From Adiantum capillus-veneris (Eukaryota; Streptophyta; Polypodiopsida; Polypodiales; Pteridaceae), in contig CM043966.1 in assembly GCA_014529385.2 (NCBI GenBank), positions 143,454,711 through 143,518,710 of the forward strand: a stretch of DNA of 64,000 nt. Direction: 5' to 3'. The notes beneath the pieces were generated by a model, which saw only the letters and a list, made by a program, of their open reading frames with translations, did no database searches and was not told the origin of the DNA. Positions 1-10,737 of this stretch are shown piece after piece. Made by a program: the position numbers and the translations under genes. Numbering within the stretch: position 1 is the stretch's first letter; each line of letters opens with the position of its first letter.

Positions 1-224
1 GCCGTCAAGTCCTTTACTTCAAGTTCTGTTAGCAGAATCAACTCAAAAGATGTGAAGATACTTCATTAATTGTCCAAAGAAGTTAGCTGGAAGCCAGCCA
101 TGTTATCTTATTGAATGCATAACGAAACACTCTTCTAACTTGGCATAATCTAGAAAACAAAATCTTGCATCATGCAGCCTGCTACATCAGGCATCTGGTA
201 TCCTCTTCATCTGCAACTTCCACT
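1..224. other. 3' flank of the gag-like ORF, no gene seen
   Basis: Non-coding sequence downstream of the minus-strand ORF that ends at 225. I see no LTR end, polypurine tract or other gene here. The element to which that ORF belongs probably continues to the left of the window. Confidence 0.5.
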
Positions 225-2186
225 TTAGTAACCCCTAGGATCAAATGGGATAATAAGCAATCGTCCACACATTGGGGCATCATAATATCCACATGAGCAT
301 ACATTTCCTGTATCATTCATCATCAAGCATTTCTGGTTCAAATATGCTATCTCTAGTTCAAATAGCATGCAATTACTATGCATACTGATCAGTATCCATC
401 CATATTGAATCTGCTTATGAATATCCTTAGAATCTCCTGGATCAAACACCATTGAGATCACATAGCATTGATGGGCTCCGCAATATACTACAGCTTCACT
501 TGAAGCATAGTGCAGCACCCACATCCCGTAAATTGTTGGCAACTTAAGCTCGTTGCCAGAAAGCATTAAAGATATCTGGCTCCCTTTTACTGGCAGCCAA
601 GACATCACTGACATAAGCATCAATAGGCTTAGCATCCAAATCCAGCCACATCTGGCACATTGTCCAAGCAAATGAAAAACCTTGTGCAGCTTATGCAGTA
701 TCAAGGATGATTTAGCATCATCACCCCCTCTAGCTTCATAGCCATCACGAAAAACCTTGGGAGTTTCTCGACCTGTATCATCAGACGAGTTTTCACCTGT
801 TGGGATTTCAACTTGATCATGAAAAACAGCTTCATCCTGTAGATCTTCATCCATAACATCCTCGGGAAAATCACCCTTAGAAGTCTCAACATTAATCAAA
901 ACTATAGAAGTTATCTCCTCATGCAGTTCGTCTACAATCATAGATGTAAAACCCCTGTCGATAACCTGTTCACAATCAATATGATCCAAGCAATCTTCAT
1001 ACTCATCCATATCATCCTCTGATTCCTCATATGCATCTATGTTACTTAGCAATACATTATAGAGCTGTAAAGGCTCATCTGGCACCCCCTCTGAAGAGGT
1101 ATATGCATCAAAAATCTCTTCAATACTGTCATAAACATCTCCTTCAGATCTAAACAGAAATTTATCGATTATAGCATCCTCTTCTGTGATAGCATCATCT
1201 GCAAGCATATTGTTAGTAGCAATCATAGGTTCATTGACCTCCTCAGGCTCATCCTGTGATGGGTCCACAATCTTAGTCACTTCATCAGCTACTGTGTATA
1301 TAATAGCTTTGTTTATGCAATCATCTGCAGTAGACATGTTATCCTGCTCAGCAGCTATAGTGCAAATACCTTCAATAACATCCTGTAGAGGTTCATCTGC
1401 TTGATAAACTCTTTCACAATAACCCATGTCAAGGTCAGCAGCTTGTGAACCACTTGCTGTACAGTCTATGTCTTCGCTTGAATCATTATTAGAGGTAGCG
1501 TCCATGCAAGCAATCTTTGAAAAAAAATCATATAAGCCTGTTCCGGCACCAAATTCATCGTTTACCTTTTCTTCGTTGCTCAAAATAAGCTCCTCTCGAA
1601 CTGAATCTGCTACTTCCAGCTTAACATTCTCTTTGGCTTTACTTCTTGCAGAAATATGCTCCCAGAATTCATCATAGTTGAGGATCTGCATCTGATCCCC
1701 TTCACCTTTACTGAAGACAACCTTATTTCGTTCAGTCATCTCCTTTATTTCCTGATCTAGAATCCTTGAGCTTTCGTAAATAAATTCAGAGTTTACAACC
1801 TGCTCAAAAGCTACAATCATCCGATCTTCTGGAATATTTCGGCTCTTCATCTCAACTTCGTAACATGCAATAAAACCTTTTGGATCATATCCCTGAAAAT
1901 TATAATACTGCTCCCGAATAGCATCAAGTGCTAGCTCTACAGCATCATCAATCTGCTTTTTTATCTGCGCGGCTTTCGCTTCCTGTAGATACACCTGAAC
2001 CAATTCCATCATTTTTGGCAAATCTGTAACTGCCAAATTTGTATCAAATCCATTGGCACTAAAATCTTCAATAAACTGCTTTAATTGCTCTCGCATCTCC
2101 ATCTTTACCTCCCACCCCGGCTCAATTCGCGTCAGGTTCACCAGATGTCGGGGGATACGGGTTCGCGAGGTGAGCCGGGTCAGCAT
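225..2186 (-). CDS. Long ORF with retrotransposon gag-like N-terminus and acidic central region
   Basis: About 650 codons on the minus strand. The open frame extends a little further 5' (to about 2219) but the first ATG is at 2186, and another plausible ATG is at 2102. The first 120 residues are helical and charged. They contain the pattern YDPKGFIACYEVEM...IPEDRMIVAFEQVV, which resembles gag capsid regions of seed-free plant Ty3/gypsy elements (a 'folds-into-YE..M...I.E.R....F..VV' layout). Residues about 190-500 are extremely rich in Asp and Glu. Near the C-terminus there is a hydrophobic stretch (WIWMLSLLMLMSVMSW) and a Cys-rich tail. No zinc knuckle, protease or RT follows inside the window. 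It could be the gag of a non-autonomous LTR element, a gag-derived host gene, or the first ORF of an element continuing to the left. The gag assignment is inference from pattern; the function of the acidic part is unknown. Confidence 0.5.
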   Translation of the reverse strand: MLTRLTSRTRIPRHLVNLTRIEPGWEVKMEMREQLKQFIEDFSANGFDTNLAVTDLPKMMELVQVYLQEAKAAQIKKQIDDAVELALDAIREQYYNFQGYDPKGFIACYEVEMKSRNIPEDRMIVAFEQVVNSEFIYESSRILDQEIKEMTERNKVVFSKGEGDQMQILNYDEFWEHISARSKAKENVKLEVADSVREELILSNEEKVNDEFGAGTGLYDFFSKIACMDATSNNDSSEDIDCTASGSQAADLDMGYCERVYQADEPLQDVIEGICTIAAEQDNMSTADDCINKAIIYTVADEVTKIVDPSQDEPEEVNEPMIATNNMLADDAITEEDAIIDKFLFRSEGDVYDSIEEIFDAYTSSEGVPDEPLQLYNVLLSNIDAYEESEDDMDEYEDCLDHIDCEQVIDRGFTSMIVDELHEEITSIVLINVETSKGDFPEDVMDEDLQDEAVFHDQVEIPTGENSSDDTGRETPKVFRDGYEARGGDDAKSSLILHKLHKVFHLLGQCARCGWIWMLSLLMLMSVMSWLPVKGSQISLMLSGNELKLPTIYGMWVLHYASSEAVVYCGAHQCYVISMVFDPGDSKDIHKQIQYGWILISMHSNCMLFELEIAYLNQKCLMMNDTGNVCSCGYYDAPMCGRLLIIPFDPRGY

Positions 2187-2219
2187 CGGGCTGCTTGTTG
2201 TGGGAAATAAGAGAGACAA

Positions 2220-4427
2220 GACGCACAGATCAAGGCAACATATCTTGTCAACACTTTAAATACTTAAAACTCGACAATCGAAATGGTTTAAACTGCTAAT
2301 GATTAGCCGAAGAGGAATTCAATTACAAATGGTTGCCGTTAACGGCACTGATGGAGTTGGGAGAGTTTAATGCTCTCAAATTAGATCAAGACTGTAAAAT
2401 TTCCACTTATGCTCGCCATTAGAGTCTTTATAAGCTAATTAGGAGGTAAGTATCCAACAAAATCCCCTGCTTGATACCCTTGTATCTGCCAAATACAGTA
2501 GAGAGAGTTTATCCTCTCTCCTTGCTTACTCGAGAACGAGTTTTGACTTCCCTTGGTTTGCTTGTCCCGCCTTGCTTCTTTGTCCTTGATTTGCTTTAAT
2601 CACCGCACGCTTTGCTTGCACGATTTAACCTCGACAAGCATCTCTTTTCTTGCTCGATTGGATTAGAGATCGAGAGAGAGAAAAAAACTTGCCTTCTTGG
2701 CTTGGTTTCGATTGAGAGAGAGAGAGCTCGCCTTCTTTGATGGAGATCAAGGGCGAGAGCTCTTGCTTCCTCTCTTTCCTTCCTACCCCTCCTGTCATTC
2801 CCCTCCTTGCCTTGCTTGCTCTTCGTTTTCTTGCCAACCTTCCTCGCCCCTCCTATAATTAGCGTGCCCTTTTGTTTTTTACCCCCACCACGCAGTCACG
2901 GCGCCGTGACTGACGTTGCGTGGGAAGGGGTTTGATGATGTGGCAGCTCACGTTTTCGGGCAGATCCAAAAGCGCCGCGAGTGGCACCGAAAGGGGTCGC
3001 CTTGCTGTTATGGACATTTTACGTTGCATCCTCGCGCTCGTCAGAGCATCCTATGAGCCGGCGCGAGGCCATCCTCCCTTCGCAATCTCCTTCTTCGCTG
3101 CTGTGGACGCCATGGTTCGCTTTTGTTTTCCCATTCAATTTAATCATGTGGGCGACCTTTGATTGCCAGACCCACTTGGGCGGCCTCTAGCCCTTGGGCG
3201 GCCTTAGTTTAACGGCCCTTGGGCTCCTTGGTTGGCTTGGGCGGGCGGCCTCTAGCCCTTGGGCGACCACTAGCCCTTGGGCGGCCTTTAAAAAGGGTAC
3301 CCCATCTGGTATACATGTTAGCCAAGGCTAGGCCAGGCATCTCATTCGGCGGGCATTGCTTTGTTTAGTTGGGCGGGCGGCCCTAATGGGTACCACATTG
3401 CATACATGCCGGCCAAACCTTGCCAAGCTTCTCCATTGGGCGGCCATATTCACTTTAAGGACACAACATTTGGCATAAATGGCGACCAATGCAATGCCAA
3501 GCAGTATATCTTTCTCCTAGCAGTCCTTGACTAATAATATCATCGTGAATTTTGATGTCCATATCAACTTTCTCGAATAATGCCAAAATAACCCAGCTCA
3601 GCATTGCCGATAACTGACACCGGATTCCGCCTGCCAAGCAGAAGACTTCTCAAACTGCATAGAACACATACAAACCCTGCTGAGGCTGTAAAAATCCCAG
3701 ATGGCACTTCAACCGAGCGGACCGGACTGGCACGAAATCGGCCCCCGGTGAATCTTTAACTGCCCATATCTTGGCAACCGTAACTCCAATTGCTGATCTG
3801 AAAAGACCGGCGTGCTCCACAAAGTGAGCACTTCAGGCCCGTGCATTCATTTCATTTATGTCACCTAAGCTGCAATTGCCCAATCCGGTATGGATCTGCA
3901 ATCAACTTGAACTTTAAACTGCCATAACTTCTTCACCGTAGCTCCAATCGAAGAGCCGTAAAGACAAGCCGGTAGAGCACTTCAAGCACTGCAGTTCTAG
4001 ACCATAATCTTCCATATGTTCTCACTTCAAGCATACTCATTTTTGGCATCATTAAGGCATCTGTTGGCCCTTTAAAGCCACATCTGGCATACATTAATCA
4101 TTAAGCTTGGCCTGTTAACAAGCCCTGATCACTGACCATTAATCAAGTAGGCCTCAAAGAAGCTTAGCTTGCATTTCTCTGCTCTTTTTCTCATCATGGC
4201 AACGGAGCTGCACGACATCGTGCTTCTGAAACAGGATCACCTAGTATTACTTTGATCACCCTTTGCTTGACTTGCGGGGGGGATTTTTGTGACGTAGTTG
4301 CGGTTGCGTGAGTGAGCTTCAGGTCCAGCCATTGCTTGAGCTCCAGGTGCTACCGTTGCTTTAGCTCCAGGTCCTGTTTCTTGTGTGGATCCTTTTAGAA
4401 TAACGACTGGTCGGAGATCTGGTAGAG
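2220..4427. repeat. Non-coding, probable retroelement LTR/UTR sequence with internal repeats
   Basis: No convincing gene. It contains purine/pyrimidine-rich stretches (2500-2850), a GC-rich repeat block (3165-3450) and a pair of diverged about 80-bp repeats near 3758-3840 and 3913-3995. The pair shares the order 'aactgcc.ata', 'accgta.ctccaat', 'gagcacttca'. A G-run followed by TTTTTGTGACG at 4278-4295 looks like a plus-strand polypurine tract. Together these suggest decayed LTR-retrotransposon sequence, but I cannot fix its ends. Confidence 0.35.
3165..3450. repeat. GC-rich tandem block of GGGCGGCC-type units
   Basis: The motif CTTGGGCGGCC (or CTTGGGCGACC) recurs at least seven times. At the right side two longer units of about 115 bp can be aligned: each has GGGCGGCC, then GGTACC, then CATACATG..GCCAA, then a CATTCGGCGGG / CATTGGGCGGCC end. 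GC content is far above its neighbours. Confidence 0.6.
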
Positions 4428-4882
4428 ATGTGCAATTTGCATGATGTAGTGGCTGGAGATGAACAAAAATCTACCGCATGGTGTTCTTATTCTATGGATT
4501 CAAAGGTTTGGAGAGTGGTTGGGTATTTCAAGCTGGATGTTGTGTTGGGTTATCCACTTGTGGTTGAGGATGTGGATTTGCAGTGGTGGATTCTGTATGA
4601 GGTACTGGCTGCGGTTGTTCAGTGGTGTCAGTGGCAGTGGTGTCATTGTTGTGCAAGATTGGTGTGCTCTTGTGTATCGTCCATGTTGTGCAAGATATGA
4701 GTGCATGTACGTTTGGGCTCGAAAGGATCTTCTAAAATGTGAAAACAAGAAATGAACTTAAGTTGTGATTTTTGAATTATATGGTACTTAAAGTTTTTTT
4801 AAAAAACTCAATAAAACCACTCAAAATTAAAAAAGACTCCAAAATAGACCAAACTTGACCCATGGGACTACTAATTGTGGCC
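4428..4882. other. Intergenic, no supported gene
   Basis: Short overlapping open frames occur on both strands, but none shows a recognisable motif or codon pattern. I treat the stretch as non-coding sequence bordering the transposase-like pseudogene. Confidence 0.4.
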
Positions 4883-7480
4883 TTAACAAATCACTTTGCA
4901 TGACAATACATGTTTCTTATTAAAATGGTTAGTGTCAAAAAAAAAATCCACCCAACGCCTGCCATCACGCCGCCTTGTCTCTAACCAACGCCAGTATTGA
5001 TCTTTTGTACTCAAAGCATGATATGATTGTAATCGCCTCAAGCTAACCACTTTTCCTATTCTACATTTCAAACTTATTTGTTCTCTAGCCTTCTTTCTCT
5101 CTCTCCCTACTAAAACTCTGTAGAACCAATTGAACATCTCATAAAGGACATTGCTCTTTTTCTTCCACCTCCATGTCGTGCATTTTTAAACTACACTGCT
5201 TTTGCTTGATAGTGTGAGCGCTCCATTCCTTGGCTGCTCTAGATGCCTAATGAACCGTAAGTGTCGAGAAAAAATGCATTATGTGCAAAAAGAATGTGCT
5301 AAAAAGAAACCAACTTTAGTTTCTCACACATTTGCATTTTGATTGCAAAAATCAAATGTTCAACACACCATGTAATGTGTTATGTGTGTCTCCCCCCAAG
5401 CATCCACCATTTGCACTGTAAAACTATTGATTACAAACTTTAAGGTGGATATCTCATCATCCGTTAGCTTTGCCTTTTTGAGAAGATGAAAAATATCATC
5501 AATAGAGTGCCATACACGAGCACGCTTAATTCCTAGGGCTGCTTCATTACCTTTGTAGGTGGTAATGTCACACACCTTTGTCCACAACTCAAAATCATTG
5601 GGACTTTAAGAGTCAAAATAGTTTGAAAGCAAATGCTTACCTTTACTTCCACCCATACATACTTTATTAGGGCGATCTTGTGTACTTCGAGACGCCTTCT
5701 TTTCCTTTGATAGCTCAACTGCACCCCCATGTCGACCAACACTCGATAGAATAGATTTTAGTTCTTGTATACACTCTTATCTTCTTTCTGTAGGCTTCAT
5801 ATTCCAAGCGTAACTAATATGGCGTATAAGCAACTTGGCAAGAATTCATAGACGGACATGAAGGGTGCACACGTACACATTTATTAGTAGTATTGGAAGA
5901 ATAGGATCCCATTTTGGATTGTCCATGTTTCATTTAGGGGATACTTGTTGGTCATAACTGAGGATACCTTGAAAGAATTTTTGTAAAGATTTACCCAATG
6001 TTCGTGTAGTGGATACACCTTTCATAGAGTTGACTGTAACTTTGCACCCTTACCCTTATCAGCTTTTGACTTGGTGGCCTTTGCACCCTTGCCCTCAGTT
6101 CCCATTGCTACTTTACTATGGCAGCAATAAATGCATGGAAAGAGGTTTATTGCACCTTGCTTACACCCTAACATATTCTTGAGTGTTTTCAAGTCTCCTA
6201 CCAGATGCCACTCAACTTGGAACGTTCCAAGACTTGAAACATGGAATCTTTGTCCTTCTTTTTGCTGCCGAATGACGTCAACAATTGTAATGTGATTGAA
6301 ATACCATTTTAGGGCCTCATGTGTCTCATGTGGGAGATGAAAAGTTACTAGCCACAAAATATTCTTCTCTGATTGAGCACCTCAACATGTGTTTCTCTTC
6401 TCATTGGAATTTTGCTTAACATCAACAGCCACCAAGGCCCTGCTCATCAATGTAACGCTTACCCTCTTGAGTCATTGACCTTTAACAGCCTGGCAGTCAT
6501 CAAGCTTCATAACAAATATCACTTTGCCATGACACTCTTTCTGTGTCAACCCATAAAATCTTATCACTAACTCTTGGAGCTTCAACAAGTCAACATACAC
6601 ATTGTTGAACTCGTTGTAGCGGAAGGATTTGTTATCTTCTAATGGCATGTCATCCTCCACATACTGAAATCCACCCAACCAGCTTGCAACGTCATTATTG
6701 GTGCACTTTTTTACAACAGTAACACTGTAAGGCATTGGCAAAACCTAACAACCTTTTGTCCGATGATCAAGTGTGACACTTCTATACAAAGCTTCATAGT
6801 CCTTGAAACTTATTCATGCGTTGTCACACACCTCCATCATCTCGTGAGGTGACACAATGCTCTTTAGCTCACTCCAATACTTTTGCAACAAAACATTAGC
6901 AATGCTAGCATTGTATGGATCATCTAGTAGCTCAACCAACTCCTTTGTCTTGATGATATGCTGCAATAGATCACGTCCTAGTGTTTCAGCATCAAAATCA
7001 ATTCCCATCATCATTCACGCCAAGTTTTTGCATATTGAATTAACGTTACACCAACTTGGAAAAAATGTAGGAAATCAAAATCTTGCATCCGTATCCTTAT
7101 CAAGTTTGACAGACACGTTTCTTTCCAAATCCACCACTTGAGGATGGCAAGGAAATTGCTTATCTCTTGCACTTATGAATGTAATAGCCCACGGGAACAT
7201 CTGTGAGATGATCAATTCGCCGACGTATATTCCATGAAGTGTCATGTAGTTGAGCATAATTGTCTAGTTGACGCTCCTACTCTTCTTTTTGCTGCTCCAT
7301 CTCATCGTTTAGCTGCTTCATCTTCTTGTTGGCCTCCTCTCTGACTTGATGTAGATCTTTCATGGAATTCCCTTTCAATAAAAGCTCAATGAAACCTACA
7401 ACAGTAGCCAAACAGTCTGTCTCTTCTATCTCCAATAAAACGCAGAAGTTCAATGACGTTATGAAAGGGTAGTGGTGCAT
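4883..7480 (-). pseudogene. Decayed DDE/RNase H-fold transposase-like gene, unclassified family
   Basis: Reading leftwards from 7480, coding-looking blocks follow each other on the minus strand. The first is a Glu/Lys coiled coil (7277-7480). Next are helical blocks (7075-7257, 6814-7014), then one frame from 6741 to 6022 broken only by two TGA codons. The last blocks are at 5360-5742 and 4883-5137. The 6741-6022 block holds a candidate first aspartate (VMKLDDCQAVKG). It also has a candidate second aspartate followed by a CxxC pair (HLVGDLKTLKNMLG then FPCIYC), which recalls the C(2)C/H signature between the second D and the E of many eukaryotic cut-and-paste transposases. Near 5260-5220 the frame reads YGSLGI*SSQGMERSHYQAK, where the E of GMERSHY is a plausible third acidic residue. 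After one frame change, WFYRVLVGRE follows. Several stops and frameshifts make it a pseudogene. The triad assignment and family are inference; terminal inverted repeats were not found. Confidence 0.5.
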
Positions 7481-9007
7481 TGGTCATCAAATCACTAGAT
7501 AAATGTGTCCATTAACCCATAAGCTGATTGCCTTGCACCCAATGCTGCGTAGCTAATTTGTTACATTGGGATTCAATGTGCTAAGTTGCATAGTAGAGTA
7601 CTCTTGCCTTAACACTGGGTGGTGCTATTTTTTTTATGGATTTGGTGTGCCATCTATAGTTGTGTAGAATGTGATTGAGTCTCACAATGCAAGTAAGTTG
7701 TGCTATCTATGGAGAATCATGAAAGATTTTTCTTATAATTTATTCTTTGTATAGTTGTCATTAGATTGTTAGATTGATATCATTTTGTACTTTATAACTT
7801 TGTGCTCACATAATCTATTGTTTACTTACAGAGTCAATTTTTTTTCAGAGGACATGAGCAAGCAACCATGTGCAGAGATGGAAATCACTATATTTTTGTT
7901 CCGTGAGGAACCTTTCACTACCATGTTAAAGGATTTTGATAAGAATAGTAGAATCTTTGTAGAATCTTGAACCAATAGGTACTCTCATACAGATTTGAGA
8001 AATATTGTTGACCTTTATGGATATTTTGATTTGCCTGTAAGACGTTTCAAGTCTCAAGTCTTAATCTCTCCACCATGAAGAAATTAAAGCAATATTTTGA
8101 TTTTAGTTTAATCATTAATGGTTATTCTTATTAAAGTGGATCATAACCTTTTTCAAGATGTCCTCATTTGGGGATGTTTAATATATATCATTAGCAACGT
8201 TTCACAAGTTGAGAAAGCTAAATTCTTGCTTTCCAACATGTTATTGTTTCCATATTATGCCTATGCCAAGCTGGACTTAGAGAAATGACAACTTGAGATG
8301 GAGGTGTCGATGTATAGGGGTGACTTATTATTGATTCGTGTTTCATCATACATATATTGTAAATCCTTTGAGTTTCCACCTTTTTGAGTAGTGTTGACAA
8401 GTTTTTGGTATCAAATCTTCTTAAATATCCCTATTCATGAGCTATTGGTAGTTATCTCTTTGGTATCGTTAAAGATGATACCAATAGCTATTACCTTGTG
8501 AACTTAACTGTTAAATTGCGGATTTGATTTTTACTATGTAGCTCATTTGGATAGAGAAAGTGTAAACATAAATTATAGATAAAAGCATTGTTAACATAGA
8601 AGATATGTACCACTCGAGCCTATGTAAACCGCTAATCATGAAACCTTTGGTTGGATACTATAACAATAGGGGTCACATGTGGTTTCAAATACCAAAGAAA
8701 TGGCTTAACCAAAACATTCCCAAGAACACGAGGTGGACACAAGGAAGTAAAAATTGGCTCCTTGTTTGGTCAATTTCTAGTGCTGAATGTTTAGTGTATA
8801 GGATTTGTGAGGCCTTTGACCTGGGGAGTTCACTAAAGTATATGTAACGTGGCACATGTGTTCAACAGAAGGTATTTTATATTCTTGTAAAGTTACTGAA
8901 ACATGTGTAGATAAGGCCTATAAGGGGTAGTTTTAATCCATTCTGGTGAACACACATGATATAGGAAAATTTTACATAGTTAATGTTCCGGACCTTTGAA
9001 CACAGAG
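7481..9007. other. Intergenic, no supported gene
   Basis: AT-rich sequence with only short chance ORFs. A segment near 8728-8765 (CACAAGGAAGTAAAAA and flanks) matches another near 9238-9275, linking it to the repeat cluster to the right. Confidence 0.4.
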
Positions 9008-9600
9008 AAAGGGGGGGGGGGGGGGGGGTTGCTATGATTACATCAAACACTAGACCTCTATTTCATGGACATGCATTAAAAAAGGCTCCTGTTTGTCATT
9101 ATAAGGCCCCAGGGACCCTCAAAAAGAGGGGCAACAAGGGCGTGTAGACCGCCCCTGGATGGCCATTCTACACGCCCTTGTGGCCCCTCTTTTTGAGGGT
9201 CCCTGGGGCCTTATAATGACAAACACACACCAAGAACAGGGGCAGTGGACACAAGGAAGCAAAAAATGGTTGATGAGCATGATACAAGGTTTAGGCATTT
9301 GCCATTTGGGGGGGGCGGGGGGGGGAGTTTGCTATGAATACATCAAACTGCACACTTCTATCTCATGGACATGGATAAAAGAAGATTGTACTTGCCATTT
9401 TAAGGCCCCACGGACCCTCAACAAGAGGGGCCACAAGGGCCTGAAAATGGCCATCCAGGCCATAGCCAAATGGGGGCCGGGGGGGGAGGAGAAGCTCTTG
9501 CTCTCTGTACATCCAACATAACATCTTTATATCATCCTCATACAAAATATTTTTGTAAATTTTTTCCATGTAAAAGCCCCCAAGGCCCTCAGCAAGACTT
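9008..9600. repeat. Tandem repeat cluster with poly-G tracts and an embedded inverted copy
   Basis: Two direct units of about 300-bp period start with a G-run (9008-9027 and 9308-9328). They share TTGCTATGA.TACATCAAAC, TCATGGACATG and AAGGCCCC..GGACCCTCAA. A third, more degenerate unit starts at about 9475. Between units one and two, the right part of the unit is present in inverted orientation, making a hairpin. Confidence 0.7.
9091..9224. repeat. Near-perfect inverted repeat, 58-bp arms, 18-bp loop
   Basis: Arm 9091-9148 is the reverse complement of 9167-9224 with a single mismatch, around the loop 9149-9166. The arms start with GTTTGTCATTATAAGGCCCC. Transcribed RNA would form one long hairpin. 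A third diverged arm copy lies at about 9392-9450. Confidence 0.85.
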
Positions 9601-9607
9601 GCGGGTG

Positions 9608-10101
9608 TTACCTTGCACTTGCGGGTGTTTCTTTCAAATATATGATGGTATTGGCAAGCTTCATAATGTACACATCCTTTTCTTGCAATTGTTGTTGGAG
9701 AGTTTCAACCTCCCTCTTTGAAGAGGCAATACTGTCTTGTAATGCCACTCTTTTGAGATGAAGAGCTTGACATTTGTGCATCCAACAAATGCAAAGATGC
9801 ACCTGCACCCATACACAACCAATTGCAATAGTTTAACAAGCCTACTTATCCCCTCCCAAGATATTGAAGAACCATCAACATTCGTCTCACCGGTGGTACG
9901 ATGTTCCTGGGATGATGTCTGCTCACCCTCACGTGAGAACTTCGGTGCAAACACCGTCGACAAACAAATATGCACGCTTCTGTTGTGCGGAGTACATGGT
10001 GGTGGAGGCATACGATTTGTGATGTCCGTGAGCACCATAGCAGTTGTTGTGTGAGGAAGCAAAGGATGAAAAGAGAGAGAGGGGAGGAGAGGGAGGAACA
10101 T
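9608..10101 (-). pseudogene. Possible N-terminal coding remnant with coiled coil
   Basis: On the minus strand an ATG near 10041 starts MVLTDITNRMPPPP and runs in one frame for roughly 60 residues. A second frame at 9608-9808 encodes a clear heptad-type helix (VALQDSIASSKREVETLQQQLQEKD, given here in part as VALQDSIASSKREVE). The two may be exons or frameshifted parts of one gene. It lies upstream of, and on the same strand as, the transposase-like pseudogene, so it could be that element's N-terminus. No family recognised. Confidence 0.25.
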
Positions 10102-10195
10102 GGGAGGAGAGAAGGGGGTAGGGGGGAGAGGGAGAGAGAGGGGAGGAGGAGGAGGAGGAGAGAAGGGAGCAGGGAGGGAGGAGGAGGAGAGAACA
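10057..10195. repeat. Polypurine (GA/GGA) tract
   Basis: About 140 bp on the plus strand are almost only A and G, in GAGAGG and GGAGGA patterns. Such mirror-rich purine runs can form triplex DNA. The long Arg/Glu/Gly ORF across it is composition, not a gene. Confidence 0.8.
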
Positions 10196-10216
10196 AAGGT
10201 TTTTTTTTTGGAGATT

Positions 10217-10340
10217 TGTTTTTGAAAAAGTGGGCTTTCAGTGTTTGTAGGTTTTAAAAAAGGTCAAAAAATTGTTTTTTCATATGTATATAGGGAAGTT
10301 TTAAGTAAAAAATAAGTAAAAGAAACTTTTTTGACCCTAA
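10217..10340. repeat. Left copy of a 120-bp direct repeat (pair with 12283-12405)
   Basis: Shares with the right copy the order GGGCTTTCAGTGTTTGTAGG, AAAAAAGGTCAAAAAAT, TTTTTCATATGTATATA, GGGAAGTTTTAAG.AAAAAAT and AAGTAAAA..AAACTTTTTT. The copies are about 2.06 kb apart in the same orientation and bracket the 510-bp tandem duplication. Confidence 0.75.
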
Positions 10341-10737
10341 CTCCAATGCAAAAAAGTATACACAACATCTTTATTTTTGGCCTGCCCAAAGGGCAAAGGC
10401 TATAGAGATCACTTCTCTTTTTGCTGATTAAAATAGGAATAAAATTGAGTTGTATTTTCAAACATATTTTGATAGACTTAAAATGTTGATTGGTTGAAAT
10501 AAGATAGTGGGCACTCATTGAAATGAAGAGTGTGTAAATCTAATGATGGACATGTCTTGAGTTTTGAAAAATGAAATGAACGCTCATATATCAAAGAAAA
10601 GATTTTGTGTTGCCCAATGCCTTAGAAAGCATGAAACGTTGACGGCCTTATATGTTAAATGAAAAAGCTTAGAGGCTCCACAAATCCCAAGAGTCACTTT
10701 TTCATTTTGAGAATTTTCATTCACGGTTGAAACTTAA

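Noticed and set aside
4428-4755. Overlapping 80-98-codon frames on both strands
   Set aside because: Similar-length frames on both strands with Trp/Cys-rich composition and no motif; more likely chance.
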